A stretch of DNA of 13,403 nt from an uncultured beta proteobacterium. GTDB taxonomy: Bacteria; Pseudomonadota; Gammaproteobacteria; Burkholderiales; Rhodocyclaceae. Position 1 is the first letter of the stretch; the number at the start of each line of letters is the position of its first letter. The stretch is taken from positions 1 to 13,403 of the forward strand of contig CAIYYE010000364.1 in NCBI GenBank assembly GCA_903930395.1, in the 5' to 3' direction. The position numbers and the translations under genes were made by a program. This document shows, piece by piece, positions 1 through 8,957 of this stretch. Under the pieces are notes generated by a model that saw nothing but the letters and a program-made list of their open reading frames with translations, ran no database searches and had not been told where the DNA came from.

Positions 1-209
1 AGCACCACGGCAAACTGCCCCGGCTCTAGCTGAAGAGGGGGCAAAACGGCATCGGCCTCATCCCCGGCACGACGGCGACACCACAGGATGGCGGAGCCAC
101 CGAGTGCAGTCAGGGAAACTTCATGAGCGCGCAGGATTTTCGCCTGCGGAAAGGCCTCAAGCCATGAAGGCAGGGGGACGGCATCACGATCGATGATCCA
201 GTGGTTCAT
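1..209 (-). CDS. Partial CDS coupled to the secretion operon; possibly a degenerate response regulator (5' end only)
   Basis: An ATG at 209 opens a frame of 69 codons without a stop that runs off the left edge. The start overlaps the stop of the HlyD-type adaptor gene by one base (TGATG on the minus strand), so translation is probably coupled. The visible protein begins MNHWIIDRDAVPLPSWLEAF and looks soluble: no signal peptide or membrane segment. The beginning, a short hydrophobic strand followed by Asp residues (WIIDRD), could be the first strand of a receiver-like fold. Genes for a LuxR-type response regulator with an atypical receiver domain do occur beside such secretion genes. This is a weak guess, because no helix-turn-helix or phosphoacceptor region is visible. 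That it is a real gene is well supported by the coupling and the GC-rich third positions; its function is not. Confidence 0.65.
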   Translation of the reverse strand, partial: MNHWIIDRDAVPLPSWLEAFPQAKILRAHEVSLTALGGSAILWCRRRAGDEADAVLPPLQLEPGQFAVV

Positions 210-1624
210 CAGCGCTCCGTCATGGCGACGCTCTTGGCGCGCAGAACCGGCTTGATCAGATAGGCCAGGACACTCTTCTTGCCCGTCAGGATATCCACCT
301 CGGCAACCATGCCCGGGATGATGGGCAGATTGGCATCACCGAATCCCGGCTTGTTGGTGCGTACCCGTACCGTATAGAAGGCATTGCCTTTCTCGTCCAT
401 GACCGTATCGGCACCAATATGTTCGAGCGTGCCTTCAAGGCCACCGTAGATGGAAAAGTCATAAGCCGTAAACTTGACGATGGCCGGCTGCCCCGGATGC
501 AGAAAGGCTATATCCCTGGGCAAGACTCGCGCTTCAAGCAACAGCGCATCTTCCAGCGGCACGATTTCGATCATGTCCTTGCCGGGCTGGATAACGCCGC
601 CGACCGTGTTGACCAGTAGTCGCTTGACCGTGCCCTTGACCGGAGAACGGATTGACGACTGTTTGACACGATCCGAGAGCGCCACGCTGCCTTCGGCCAG
701 GCTATTGAGCTTGGCCATGGTTTCGGAAAGCTCCTTGCTGGCATCGTTGCGGAAAGTCAGCTCGACCTCCTCAATCTTGCGCTGCGCCTCGTTGATCGAT
801 GCCTGAACGCGCGAAATCTGGGCCGAAGCCATGTCCCGCTCACCACGGTAGCGCGACACATCGCGCTCCAGACGCAGCAGCTCCACTTCGGAAACCGCAC
901 CGGAACTGATCAGCGGACGGGTCACCGACAACTCACGCGAGGTCAGCTCGTAGCCTTGTGACGCCTGCGCCCGCTTGGCTTGCGCTTCATTGAGCTCCTG
1001 CTGGCGCTGGGCCAGTTGCTGGCGCGCAATGGAGACAGCCGCCGTCAATTCGCTGTTTCTTGCCGCGTAGAACTGGCGCTCCTGATCGACGATAGTCGGG
1101 TCTGCCTTGAGCACTTCGGCCGGCGGAACAAACGGCTTGCCTTCGGAAATGGCCCGGAGCCGTGCCGCCTTGGCAACCAGCCCCAGATACTGGGCCTGGT
1201 TTTCCTTGACCGAGGAAACAAAGCGGGTCTCGTCGATCTTGATCAGCAACTGGTTGGGCTGAACAACCTCGCCCTCCTTGACCAGGATTTCCGACACCAG
1301 GCCGCCGTCAATGCTCTGCAAAATCTGGATTTGCCTGGAGGGAATCACCCTGCCTTCACCACGGGTCACCTCATCAAGTTGCGCCACGGCAGCCCAAAGG
1401 ATAAAGACAGCAAAAACAACGCCGATCGAACGCAACAGGACACGGGCCCGCAGGGGCTCCTGGCGGAGCATGGCGAGATCTGCATCGGTTGCGAAATCGA
1501 CGACGTCGATTTCCTCGCGGCTCGGCAGACGGCCGAGAATTCTTTCGACCCGGGGTGCAGCACGTTGGGCGATGCCTTCCAGCCAGGCATGCAGCGCATT
1601 GAAAACCGCAGTCAGGCGCTTCAT
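209..1624 (-). CDS. Type I secretion periplasmic adaptor, HlyD family (LapC-like)
   Basis: This is the membrane fusion protein of a type I secretion system, linking the inner-membrane ABC exporter to a TolC-type outer-membrane channel. The 471 residues show a cytoplasmic N-terminal region (1-62), one transmembrane helix (about 64-81), a first lipoyl half-motif (about 100-130), a long Gln/Glu/Ala-rich coiled-coil hairpin (about 180-315), the second lipoyl half-motif (about 326-348) and a beta-barrel end. The end carries the conserved FTAYDFSIYGGLEG stretch (385-398) and a PGMVAEVDILTGKKS segment (437-451), both usual in HlyD/LapC proteins. Length is normal for the family. The start overlaps the stop of the transporter gene by four bases (ATGA), and a GGGGAG ribosome site lies just upstream. 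It is certainly a HlyD-family adaptor; the LapC-like subtype is inferred from its transporter partner. Confidence 0.94.
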   Translation of the reverse strand: MKRLTAVFNALHAWLEGIAQRAAPRVERILGRLPSREEIDVVDFATDADLAMLRQEPLRARVLLRSIGVVFAVFILWAAVAQLDEVTRGEGRVIPSRQIQILQSIDGGLVSEILVKEGEVVQPNQLLIKIDETRFVSSVKENQAQYLGLVAKAARLRAISEGKPFVPPAEVLKADPTIVDQERQFYAARNSELTAAVSIARQQLAQRQQELNEAQAKRAQASQGYELTSRELSVTRPLISSGAVSEVELLRLERDVSRYRGERDMASAQISRVQASINEAQRKIEEVELTFRNDASKELSETMAKLNSLAEGSVALSDRVKQSSIRSPVKGTVKRLLVNTVGGVIQPGKDMIEIVPLEDALLLEARVLPRDIAFLHPGQPAIVKFTAYDFSIYGGLEGTLEHIGADTVMDEKGNAFYTVRVRTNKPGFGDANLPIIPGMVAEVDILTGKKSVLAYLIKPVLRAKSVAMTER

Positions 1625-3798
1625 GATGCTCTCCCCACCCGGCCGCTCTGCAGTGCCTGTATCACCTGGTCACGCGGCCCGTCGGCAACGATGCGCCCAT
1701 CATCGACAACGAGCACCCGGGTCGCCAGATCGAGCAGACTGTTACGGTGGGTGACGATAAGGATGGTCTTGTGCCCGGCGATTTGCCGCAGTCTGTCCTT
1801 GAACTGTTGCTCGGATGAGAAATCCATCGCACTGGTCGGTTCGTCAAGCAGCAGGATAGGCGGGTCCATGAGGAAGGCGCGAGCAATCGCCACGCCCTGA
1901 CGCTGGCCACCGGACAGGGAGTCCCCGCGCTCGCCTATCATCATGTCGAAACCATCCGGATGGCGATTGACGAATTCGGTCAGACCGCCGGCTTCGGCGG
2001 CAGCGACGATCGCGGCGTCCTCGGCATAGGGTGCGCCGATGGCGATGTTGTCGCGCAAGGTGCCGTAGAAGAGCGTGACATCCTGGGCCACATAGCCGAT
2101 GTTGCGGCGCAAGTCGGCAGGGTCGAGTTGGCGGAGGTCAACCCCGTCGATACTGACAGCACCTTCCGTTGGCTGATACAGGCCCAGCAGCAACTTTTGC
2201 AGCGTGGTCTTGCCGGAGCCGATACGACCGATAACGACGACCTTCTCCCCGGCGTTTATCTTGCAGGTAAGCCCCTTCAGCGCGGCAACCTGGGAATTTG
2301 GGTAGCTGAACTGAACATCACGAAATTCGATAACCCCTTTCAGTTCCGGCCGATGAACGAAATTGGCATCAGCCGGCCGCTCAACCGGATTGGTCATGAT
2401 CTGTTCCAACGAGGCGAGAGATACCTTGGCATTGTGGTATTGCATGAGCAGACCGACCATTTGCCCCAGCGGCGCAACCGCACGTGAAGTCAGCATGGTG
2501 CAGGCGATCAGCCCCCCCATGCTGAGCTTGCCGTCGCCAATCAGGTAAACGCCGACAATGACGACCACCACATTGACGATCTGCTGGATTTCCATCGCCC
2601 CGTTGGTGGCGGCAGCCGACAGGAATCGCATCTGGTTATTGACGCGCGACACGAAGGCCACGCTCTTTTCCCACTTCGACTGCATGACCCCTTCAGCCCC
2701 CTGGGTCTTGATCGTTTCGAGTGCGGTCAGACTTTCGATCAGCGTGGCGTTGCGCAGGGCCGAAGCGCGATAGGTCGTTTCTGACAGCGCATGCATCTTG
2801 TGCTGAAGGATGTAGGCATAGATGACCACGAAAACGATGGCCAGAATGACTGGAATGATCAATTGCCAGGAAATGATCGCGATGACCAGCACGAACAACA
2901 GGGCAAACGGCAGATCGATGAAGGCCGTGACCGATGCGGAGGTGATGAAATCCCGCACCGACTCGAAAGAACGCAGGTTGGATGAAAAAGCCCCGACAGC
3001 GGAGGGGCGCGACTCCATCCGTACGCCGAGAACGCGCTCCATGATCTTAGCTGACAGTTGCATGTCGATGCGCGCACTGGCCAGATCGAGAAAATAGCCG
3101 CGCAAAAGCCGCAGCATCATGTCCACACCGATGACCAGAAGAACCCCTAGCGCCAGCATCCAAAGGGTCTCGATCGCCCGATTGGGGACCACGCGGTCAT
3201 AGACGTTCATTGTGAACAGGGGCATGGCCAGCGCAATCACGTTGATCAACAGTGCCGCGCCAAGAACGTCGCGATAAACCTGCCACTGATCGGCCAAGGC
3301 GCCCCAGAACCAATGGCGCAGCTTGACCTCGCCTATCTCGGGGGTACGACTGTCAAACCGGAAATGCGGGCGGGCGAAAATCGCGATGCCGGTATAACGC
3401 TCAGCCAGTGCTTCACGCGACAGCAGGACCGAGCCCTGACCCGTTTCGGGAAAGAGCAGGCGGGCACTTTGCCCGGCCTCGTCCCAGCCGAGCAGAACGC
3501 AGGCCTCTTCATTGTTCAGCAACAGAACGGCAGGCAACAGCAAGTCATCGATACGCGCCAGCGGTCGCCTGACCACTTTGGCCGACAGTCCGGCACGCCC
3601 GGCTGCACGCCCGAACAAGGAAGGTGACAGAGAACCGTTCTCAAGCGGCAGGCCGGCTACCAGCGCTGCCCGGGTACTCGGGCGGCCATGGATGCGTGTC
3701 AGTTCGACCAGGCAGTCCAATAGAGGATCGTGATGCAGGATATCCTCTCGCACGCCGGAAACCCCCATGCCGGCTGACTTGCTTGAAACGTTGCTCAT
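1621..3798 (-). CDS. Type I secretion ABC transporter (permease/ATPase) with degenerate C39 domain, LapB/LssB type
   Basis: Inner-membrane exporter that drives one-step secretion of a protein with a C-terminal signal. The 725 residues hold a C39 peptidase-like domain (about 20-145), a six-helix ABC exporter core (about 165-440) and an ATPase domain (about 490-715). The ATPase domain is complete: Walker A GRIGSGKTT (524-532), Q-loop Q572, signature LSGGQRQ (628-634), Walker B ILLLDEP (648-654) and H-loop H684. In the N-terminal domain the segment DPLLDCLVELTRIHG (24-38) aligns with the C39 active-site segment DCG..CL, placing Pro25 where the catalytic Cys should be. I see no catalytic His near residues 97-103 either, so the domain should bind substrate rather than cleave a leader. 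This, and the GRIGSGKT form of Walker A, fit the exporters of giant LapA/RTX adhesins. A GAGGAG ribosome site lies four bases before the ATG. No TolC or adhesin gene is in view. Confidence 0.93.
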   Translation of the reverse strand: MSNVSSKSAGMGVSGVREDILHHDPLLDCLVELTRIHGRPSTRAALVAGLPLENGSLSPSLFGRAAGRAGLSAKVVRRPLARIDDLLLPAVLLLNNEEACVLLGWDEAGQSARLLFPETGQGSVLLSREALAERYTGIAIFARPHFRFDSRTPEIGEVKLRHWFWGALADQWQVYRDVLGAALLINVIALAMPLFTMNVYDRVVPNRAIETLWMLALGVLLVIGVDMMLRLLRGYFLDLASARIDMQLSAKIMERVLGVRMESRPSAVGAFSSNLRSFESVRDFITSASVTAFIDLPFALLFVLVIAIISWQLIIPVILAIVFVVIYAYILQHKMHALSETTYRASALRNATLIESLTALETIKTQGAEGVMQSKWEKSVAFVSRVNNQMRFLSAAATNGAMEIQQIVNVVVVIVGVYLIGDGKLSMGGLIACTMLTSRAVAPLGQMVGLLMQYHNAKVSLASLEQIMTNPVERPADANFVHRPELKGVIEFRDVQFSYPNSQVAALKGLTCKINAGEKVVVIGRIGSGKTTLQKLLLGLYQPTEGAVSIDGVDLRQLDPADLRRNIGYVAQDVTLFYGTLRDNIAIGAPYAEDAAIVAAAEAGGLTEFVNRHPDGFDMMIGERGDSLSGGQRQGVAIARAFLMDPPILLLDEPTSAMDFSSEQQFKDRLRQIAGHKTILIVTHRNSLLDLATRVLVVDDGRIVADGPRDQVIQALQSGRVGRAS

Positions 3799-3819
3799 GC
3801 CACTCCTCTGTTTTTTTCG

Positions 3820-3857
3820 ATTCTAGCTTGGCTTGACAAATGCATTTCAAAGAAATG
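3820..3857 (-). promoter_or_regulatory. Candidate promoter of the secretion operon with an overlapping inverted repeat
   Basis: Read on the minus strand, TTGAAA (3845-3850) and TAGAAT (3820-3825) resemble -35 and -10 boxes, with a somewhat long spacer of 19 bases, about 22 bases before the transporter start codon. The -35 lies inside a perfect inverted repeat, CATTTC AAA GAAATG (3843-3857), which could be an operator. The upstream hppA terminator makes an own promoter likely. The box assignment is inference from consensus matches only. Confidence 0.4.
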
Positions 3858-3859
3858 TA

Positions 3860-3883
3860 AAAAGGCGGACCAGGCCGCCTTTT
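3860..3883 (-). terminator. Rho-independent terminator after hppA
   Basis: A perfect 9-bp stem (3860-3868 with 3875-3883; core AAAGGCGG / CCGCCTTT) closes a 6-base loop. On the minus strand it ends in a T-run and lies about 18 bases past the hppA stop codon. The lower part of the stem is A/T paired, so the structure may also work on the plus strand. It marks the end of the exbB-to-hppA transcription unit and separates it from the secretion genes. Confidence 0.88.
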
Positions 3884-3900
3884 ATTCAAAAATCACCCGA

Positions 3901-5967
3901 TCAGGCGATCAATGGAACAATGAGCAGTGCCACCAGATTGATGATCTTGATAAGCGGATTAACGGCAGGTCCAGCCGTATCTTTATAGGGATCACCGACG
4001 GTATCGCCCGTCACTGCGGCCTTGTGCGCATCCGAACCCTTGCCGCCAAAGTGGCCGTCCTCGATGTATTTCTTGGCGTTATCCCAGGCACCACCGCCCG
4101 TCGTCATCGAAATGGCGACAAACAGGCCGGTCACGATGGTCCCCACGAGCAGACCACCGAGTGCAACCGGTCCGAGTACCAAGCCGACCACGATGGGCAC
4201 GGCAACCGGCAGGATGGATGGAATCATCATTTCCTTGATCGCGGCAACCGTCAGCATATCAACGGCGCGTGAATAGTCAGGCTTGGCCGTCCCTTCCATG
4301 ATGCCGGGGATTTCCTTGAATTGGCGACGGACTTCGACAACGACTGCGCTGGCCGAACGACCCACCGCCTCCATGGCCATGGCACCAAACAGGAAGGGAA
4401 TCAGGCCGCCGATGAAGAGACCGATGATGACCAGGTGGTTGGAGAGATCGAAGGTGAAAACCTTGCCGGAAACTGCTTCCAGGCCATGCGTGTAGTCGGC
4501 GAAGAGGACCAGCGCCGCGAGACCGGCCGAACCGATGGCGTAACCCTTGGTCACTGCCTTGGTGGTGTTGCCCACGGCATCGAGCGGATCGGTGACGTTG
4601 CGCACTTCCTTCGGCAACTCGGCCATTTCGGCAATGCCGCCGGCGTTGTCGGTGATCGGACCGTAGGCGTCGAGGGCGACGACGATACCGGCCATCGACA
4701 GCATCGAGGTAGCGGCGATGGCGATACCGAACAGGCCGCCCATGGCGAAAGCAGCATAGATCGCGGCACAGACCGAGAGCACCGGCCAGGCGGTCGACTT
4801 CATCGAAACGCCGATACCGGCGATGATGTTGGTCGCATGACCCGTCTGGCAGGCGGCGGCCACATGCTTGACCGGGGCGTAATCCGTACCGGTGTAGTAC
4901 TCTGTGATCCAGACCAGCGCCGCGGTCAGCACGAGACCGACGACGGAGCAACCGAACATGGTTGCGGTGTTGATCACCGAGCCATCAGGCAGCGTAGCGC
5001 CGGCACCGATCAGCCAGGAAGTCACCGGATAGTAAAAGGCCAGGGCCAGGACACCGGCGACGATCAGGCCGCGATAAAGCGCAGCCATGATCTTGCCGCC
5101 CTCGGTAGCCTTGACGAAATAGCAGCCGACAATCGACGCTATGATCGAGACACCGCCCAAGGCCAGCGGGTAGAGCACCAGGTTTTCACCCAGACCGGCC
5201 GTCGTCTTGATGATCAGCGCCGCCAGCACCATGGTCGCAACCACGGTCACGGCATAGGTTTCGAAGAGATCAGCGGCCATGCCGGCGCAGTCGCCGACAT
5301 TGTCACCGACGTTGTCGGCGATCACCGCCGGGTTACGCGGGTCATCTTCGGGAATGCCGGCTTCGACCTTGCCCACCAGGTCGGCGCCGACGTCGGCGCC
5401 CTTGGTGAAAATGCCGCCGCCGAGACGGGCGAAGATGGAAATCAGGGATGAACCAAAGGCCAAACCAACCAGCGGCTCAATGACATGATGGAGATCGGCA
5501 CCCGGACCATTGACCGATTTCAGGAAAGCGAAGTAGCCGGCGACGCCGAACAGACCGAGACCGACCACGAGCATGCCGGTGATGGCGCCCCCCTTGAAGG
5601 CGACATCAAGCGCTGCCGCGATACCCTGGCGGGCAGCTTCGGCGGTACGCACATTGGCACGCACCGAAACGTTCATGCCAATGAAACCGGCGGCACCGGA
5701 GAGCACGGCGCCAATCAGGAAGCCGAAGGCAGTCAGCCAGCCCAGCTTGGGGATAATGCCAATGACCACGAAGAGCACGACGCCGACCATTGCAATGGTC
5801 TTGTACTGTCGACTCAGATACGCCTCCGCGCCTTCCTGGATTGCTTTGGCAATCTCTTTCATGCGGTCGTTACCGGCCGACAATGCGAGGATCTGCTGAC
5901 TGGAAATCCAGCCATACAGGACGGCCAATACAGCGCAACCAAGCGCCAGTAACAATGCTGAACTCAT
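3901..5967 (-). CDS. hppA: Membrane-bound proton-pumping pyrophosphatase (H+-PPase), potassium-independent type
   Basis: Integral membrane enzyme that hydrolyses pyrophosphate and pumps protons across the cytoplasmic membrane; some conditions allow PPi synthesis. The 688 residues form many hydrophobic helices, as expected for the 16-helix family. Catalytic motifs are intact: D192 to E202 ([11 protein letters not shown]), the D218/D222/D226 series (DNVGDNVGD), [11 protein letters not shown] from D440, and the C-terminal [14 protein letters not shown]. The subtype-deciding segment reads [10 protein letters not shown], with K470 and T473 where potassium-dependent members have Ala and Gly, so this should be a K+-independent proton pump. 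The ATG has a GGGGGAG ribosome site five bases upstream. Only 30 bases separate it from pfp, and a terminator follows, so it is the last gene of the run. It probably recycles PPi from biosynthesis into proton-motive force and balances PPi use by the neighbouring Pfp. Confidence 0.97.
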   Translation of the reverse strand: MSSALLLALGCAVLAVLYGWISSQQILALSAGNDRMKEIAKAIQEGAEAYLSRQYKTIAMVGVVLFVVIGIIPKLGWLTAFGFLIGAVLSGAAGFIGMNVSVRANVRTAEAARQGIAAALDVAFKGGAITGMLVVGLGLFGVAGYFAFLKSVNGPGADLHHVIEPLVGLAFGSSLISIFARLGGGIFTKGADVGADLVGKVEAGIPEDDPRNPAVIADNVGDNVGDCAGMAADLFETYAVTVVATMVLAALIIKTTAGLGENLVLYPLALGGVSIIASIVGCYFVKATEGGKIMAALYRGLIVAGVLALAFYYPVTSWLIGAGATLPDGSVINTATMFGCSVVGLVLTAALVWITEYYTGTDYAPVKHVAAACQTGHATNIIAGIGVSMKSTAWPVLSVCAAIYAAFAMGGLFGIAIAATSMLSMAGIVVALDAYGPITDNAGGIAEMAELPKEVRNVTDPLDAVGNTTKAVTKGYAIGSAGLAALVLFADYTHGLEAVSGKVFTFDLSNHLVIIGLFIGGLIPFLFGAMAMEAVGRSASAVVVEVRRQFKEIPGIMEGTAKPDYSRAVDMLTVAAIKEMMIPSILPVAVPIVVGLVLGPVALGGLLVGTIVTGLFVAISMTTGGGAWDNAKKYIEDGHFGGKGSDAHKAAVTGDTVGDPYKDTAGPAVNPLIKIINLVALLIVPLIA

Positions 5968-5997
5968 TTGCTCTCCCCCTTGTGGACTAACAAAAAA

Positions 5998-7257
5998 TCA
6001 GACTGCGAACACTCCCAACTTCTTTGGCACCGAAATATTCCCCAAGCATACATAATCCGGCAAGCCATTGCGATAAGGCGGTGGTTCCTCGCCTTCAATC
6101 AGTGGCTGCAGGTAGGTCCGGCAGGCATCGGTGATATGAAAACCGTCCGGCGTGATGAACTCGGCCGGCATCTTGCGCTCGACATTGGCAATATCAGCCA
6201 GCGGCGCATCGCCGATCTCCCAGCGATAAGGCTTGTCGGCCTTGCGCTCGATGGTCGCCATCACCGCATTCTTCCCCTGCAGCGCGAGGTCGACGGCAGC
6301 CACGCCCAGTGCATGGGCCTGCTCGAGATCGGTGCGCGATGCCAGGTGGCGGGCTGAACGCTGCAGGTAATCGGCCAGCGCCCAGTGGTATTTGTAGCCC
6401 AGCTTGTCCTTGATTAGCTGGGCGATCATCTGACCGACGCCCCCCAGTTGCGAATGACCAAAGGCATCCTTGGTCCCCGACTCGGCAATCAGCTTGCCAT
6501 CGGCATCGGACAAGCCTTCGGAAACAGCTACCGTGCAATACCCGTATTGCTTGACGCATTCCTCGACGCGCGCCAGAAAGCGTTCGGGATCAAAGGGCAC
6601 TTCCGGAAACAGCAGGATATGCGGCGGCGCGCCGGTCGTCTCCGACGCCAGCCCGCAAGCGGCGGTAATCCAGCCGGCGTGCCGACCCATGACTTCGAGG
6701 ACGAAAATCTTGGTCGAGGTCCGCGCCATCGACGCCACGTCGTAGCCGGCTTCGCGGATCGAGGTCGCAACATACTTGGCAACCGACCCGAAACCGGGGC
6801 AGCAGTCGGTATGTGGCAGATCGTTGTCGACCGTCTTCGGGACGCCGACACAAACGACCGGATAACCCATTTTTTCGGCGATCTGCGAGACCTTCCACGC
6901 CGTATCCATGGAATCGTTGCCGCCGTTGTAGAAGAAATAGCCGATGTCGTGCGCCTTGAAAACTTCGATCAGGCGTTCGTACTGGGCCTTGTGCTCCTCC
7001 AGGCTTTTCAGCTTGTAGCGGCAGGAGCCGAAAGCGCCGCCCGGCGTATGACGCAGGCGGGCAATCGTTTCGTCGGATTCGAGACTGGTATCGATGAGGT
7101 CCTCGGTCAGGGCGCCGATGATGCCATCGCGCCCGGCGAGGACTTTCCCGATCTTGTCGGGATGCCGCCGTGCAGCCTGAATCAGGCCGCAGGCGGTGGC
7201 ATTGATGACGGCTGTTACGCCCCCTGACTGTGCGTAGAAGGCATTTTTGACCGCCAT
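5998..7257 (-). CDS. pfp: Pyrophosphate-dependent 6-phosphofructokinase (PPi-PFK)
   Basis: Cytosolic enzyme that interconverts fructose 6-phosphate and fructose 1,6-bisphosphate using PPi/Pi instead of ATP, so it can serve glycolysis and gluconeogenesis. In the 419-residue protein the N-terminal loop AQSGGVTAVINA (9-20) binds the phosphoryl donor. The specificity pair is of the PPi type: GGNDS (112-116) carries Asp115 where ATP enzymes have Gly, and PKTVDND (140-146) carries Lys141 where E. coli PfkA has Gly. The substrate loop MGRHAGW (190-196) is intact. The gene starts 9 bases after adk: adk's TAA stop is part of the ribosome site (TAAGGGAACAAGATG). It lies 30 bases before hppA. The pairing of pfp with an H+-PPase gene is known from Methylococcus, where the two are co-transcribed. 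An ATP-dependent role is unlikely given the two residues. Confidence 0.95.
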   Translation of the reverse strand: MAVKNAFYAQSGGVTAVINATACGLIQAARRHPDKIGKVLAGRDGIIGALTEDLIDTSLESDETIARLRHTPGGAFGSCRYKLKSLEEHKAQYERLIEVFKAHDIGYFFYNGGNDSMDTAWKVSQIAEKMGYPVVCVGVPKTVDNDLPHTDCCPGFGSVAKYVATSIREAGYDVASMARTSTKIFVLEVMGRHAGWITAACGLASETTGAPPHILLFPEVPFDPERFLARVEECVKQYGYCTVAVSEGLSDADGKLIAESGTKDAFGHSQLGGVGQMIAQLIKDKLGYKYHWALADYLQRSARHLASRTDLEQAHALGVAAVDLALQGKNAVMATIERKADKPYRWEIGDAPLADIANVERKMPAEFITPDGFHITDACRTYLQPLIEGEEPPPYRNGLPDYVCLGNISVPKKLGVFAV

Positions 7258-7266
7258 CTTGTTCCC

Positions 7267-7995
<729 letters not shown>

Positions 7996-8781
7996 TTACT
8001 CGCTATTTCCGGGCCGGTCAAACAGTTTGCGCATCCGCTCTGCGTCTTCGGGCGTGTCGACACCAGGCGCCGGGGCCGCATCGATCAACGTCACGCTGAT
8101 CCGGTAGCCGTGCCACAGGGCGCGCAACTGTTCGAGCGACTCGAAATGCTCGGTCGGCGCCACGCTCAAGCCGGAAAACGCCTTCAAAAAGCTCGCCCGA
8201 TAGGCATACAGCCCGACATGGCGGTAAGCCGGGAAATCGGCCGGCAAGGTTGCGCCGCCCGCCTCCCGGGCAAAATGATCGCGGGCATACGGGATCGGGG
8301 CGCGGGAAAAATACGCCGCATCGCCGTCGGCCCGGCACACCACCTTGACGACATTCGGATTGAAAAAATCGGCCGGGTCGGTGATCGGATGTGCCACGGT
8401 GGCAATATCGGCGCCGCTGACGGCGAGCTGGCGCGCCGTCTGAAGGATGACTTCAGGCTCGATCAAGGGTTCGTCGCCCTGCACATTGACGATGATGGTG
8501 TCGCGCCCCCAGCCTCGCTGTTCGACGACTTCGGCCAGCCGGTCGGTGCCGGTCGGATGGTCGCTGCGCGTCATCAGCGCCGCCACTTCATGCGCCTCGG
8601 CAGCCGCCCGGACTTCGGCATGATCGGTCGCCACCCAGATTTCCTCGGCTCCCGACAGGCGCGCCCGCTCGGCCACCCGGACAACCATAGGCTTGCCGCC
8701 GAGATCGAGCAGGGGCTTGCCCGGCAATCGGGTCGACGCGAAACGCGCCGGAATGACGACCTTGAAGGCAATGCCGGACAT
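7996..8781 (-). CDS. kdsB: 3-deoxy-manno-octulosonate cytidylyltransferase (CMP-Kdo synthetase)
   Basis: Activates Kdo with CTP to CMP-Kdo for the inner core of lipopolysaccharide, releasing PPi. I take the ATG at 8781, giving 261 residues (E. coli KdsB has 248), because the protein then starts with the family's N-terminal strand and the nucleotide loop [14 protein letters not shown] (11-24). Other family motifs are [10 protein letters not shown] (72-81), NVQGDEPLI (99-107) and FSRAPIP (158-164). The frame stays open 46 codons further upstream to 8919, but that part only overlaps the ycaR-like gene and does not resemble KdsB. The start overlaps the stop of that gene by one base (TAATG), suggesting coupled translation. 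It lies beside lpxK, another LPS gene. Confidence 0.97.
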   Translation of the reverse strand: MSGIAFKVVIPARFASTRLPGKPLLDLGGKPMVVRVAERARLSGAEEIWVATDHAEVRAAAEAHEVAALMTRSDHPTGTDRLAEVVEQRGWGRDTIIVNVQGDEPLIEPEVILQTARQLAVSGADIATVAHPITDPADFFNPNVVKVVCRADGDAAYFSRAPIPYARDHFAREAGGATLPADFPAYRHVGLYAYRASFLKAFSGLSVAPTEHFESLEQLRALWHGYRISVTLIDAAPAPGVDTPEDAERMRKLFDRPGNSE

Positions 8782-8957
8782 TACTGCCCGTCCGCGTTCA
8801 GTTGTCGCGCTTCGTCCTCGAGCATGACGGGAATGTCGTCGCGCACCGGGAAAGCCAGTTTGCAGGGTTTGCAGACCAGTTCCTTGTCGGCCTTGCGGTG
8901 TTCGAGATTGCCCTTGCAAATCGGGCAGACGAGAATATCAAGCAGTCTGGCGTCCAC
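8781..8957 (-). CDS. ycaR: Small Trm112-like / UPF0434 (YcaR) family protein
   Basis: A GTG-started frame of 58 codons encodes a protein beginning [20 protein letters not shown], the standard start of the UPF0434/Trm112-like family. Two CxxC pairs (C11/C14 and C29/C32) form a likely zinc site; a conserved [18 protein letters not shown] segment follows (34-51). The exact role of the bacterial family is not settled; its members almost always sit between lpxK and kdsB, as here. The GTG is chosen because it gives the family N-terminus and has a GGAG ribosome site seven bases upstream. The gene overlaps the 3' end of lpxK by 20 bases and its stop overlaps the kdsB start by one base. Confidence 0.93.
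   Translation of the reverse strand: MDARLLDILVCPICKGNLEHRKADKELVCKPCKLAFPVRDDIPVMLEDEARQLNADGQ

Noticed and set aside
980..1900. A 306-codon plus-strand frame across the adaptor/transporter junction
   Set aside because: It crosses the overlap of two coupled minus-strand genes and encodes a low-complexity product; a shadow frame.
3843..3883. A small RNA in the hppA/secretion gap
   Set aside because: The two hairpins are explained by a terminator and a candidate operator; no promoter for a separate short transcript is seen in the 102-base gap.
4321..5451. A 376-codon open frame on the plus strand
   Set aside because: Antisense to the well-conserved hppA, with a His/Asp/Gly-rich product and no family pattern; a shadow of hppA codon bias.
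8782..8919. A 46-residue N-terminal extension of kdsB
   Set aside because: The extension only reads the ycaR-like gene in another frame. KdsB proteins start at the nucleotide-binding strand, which matches the ATG at 8781.
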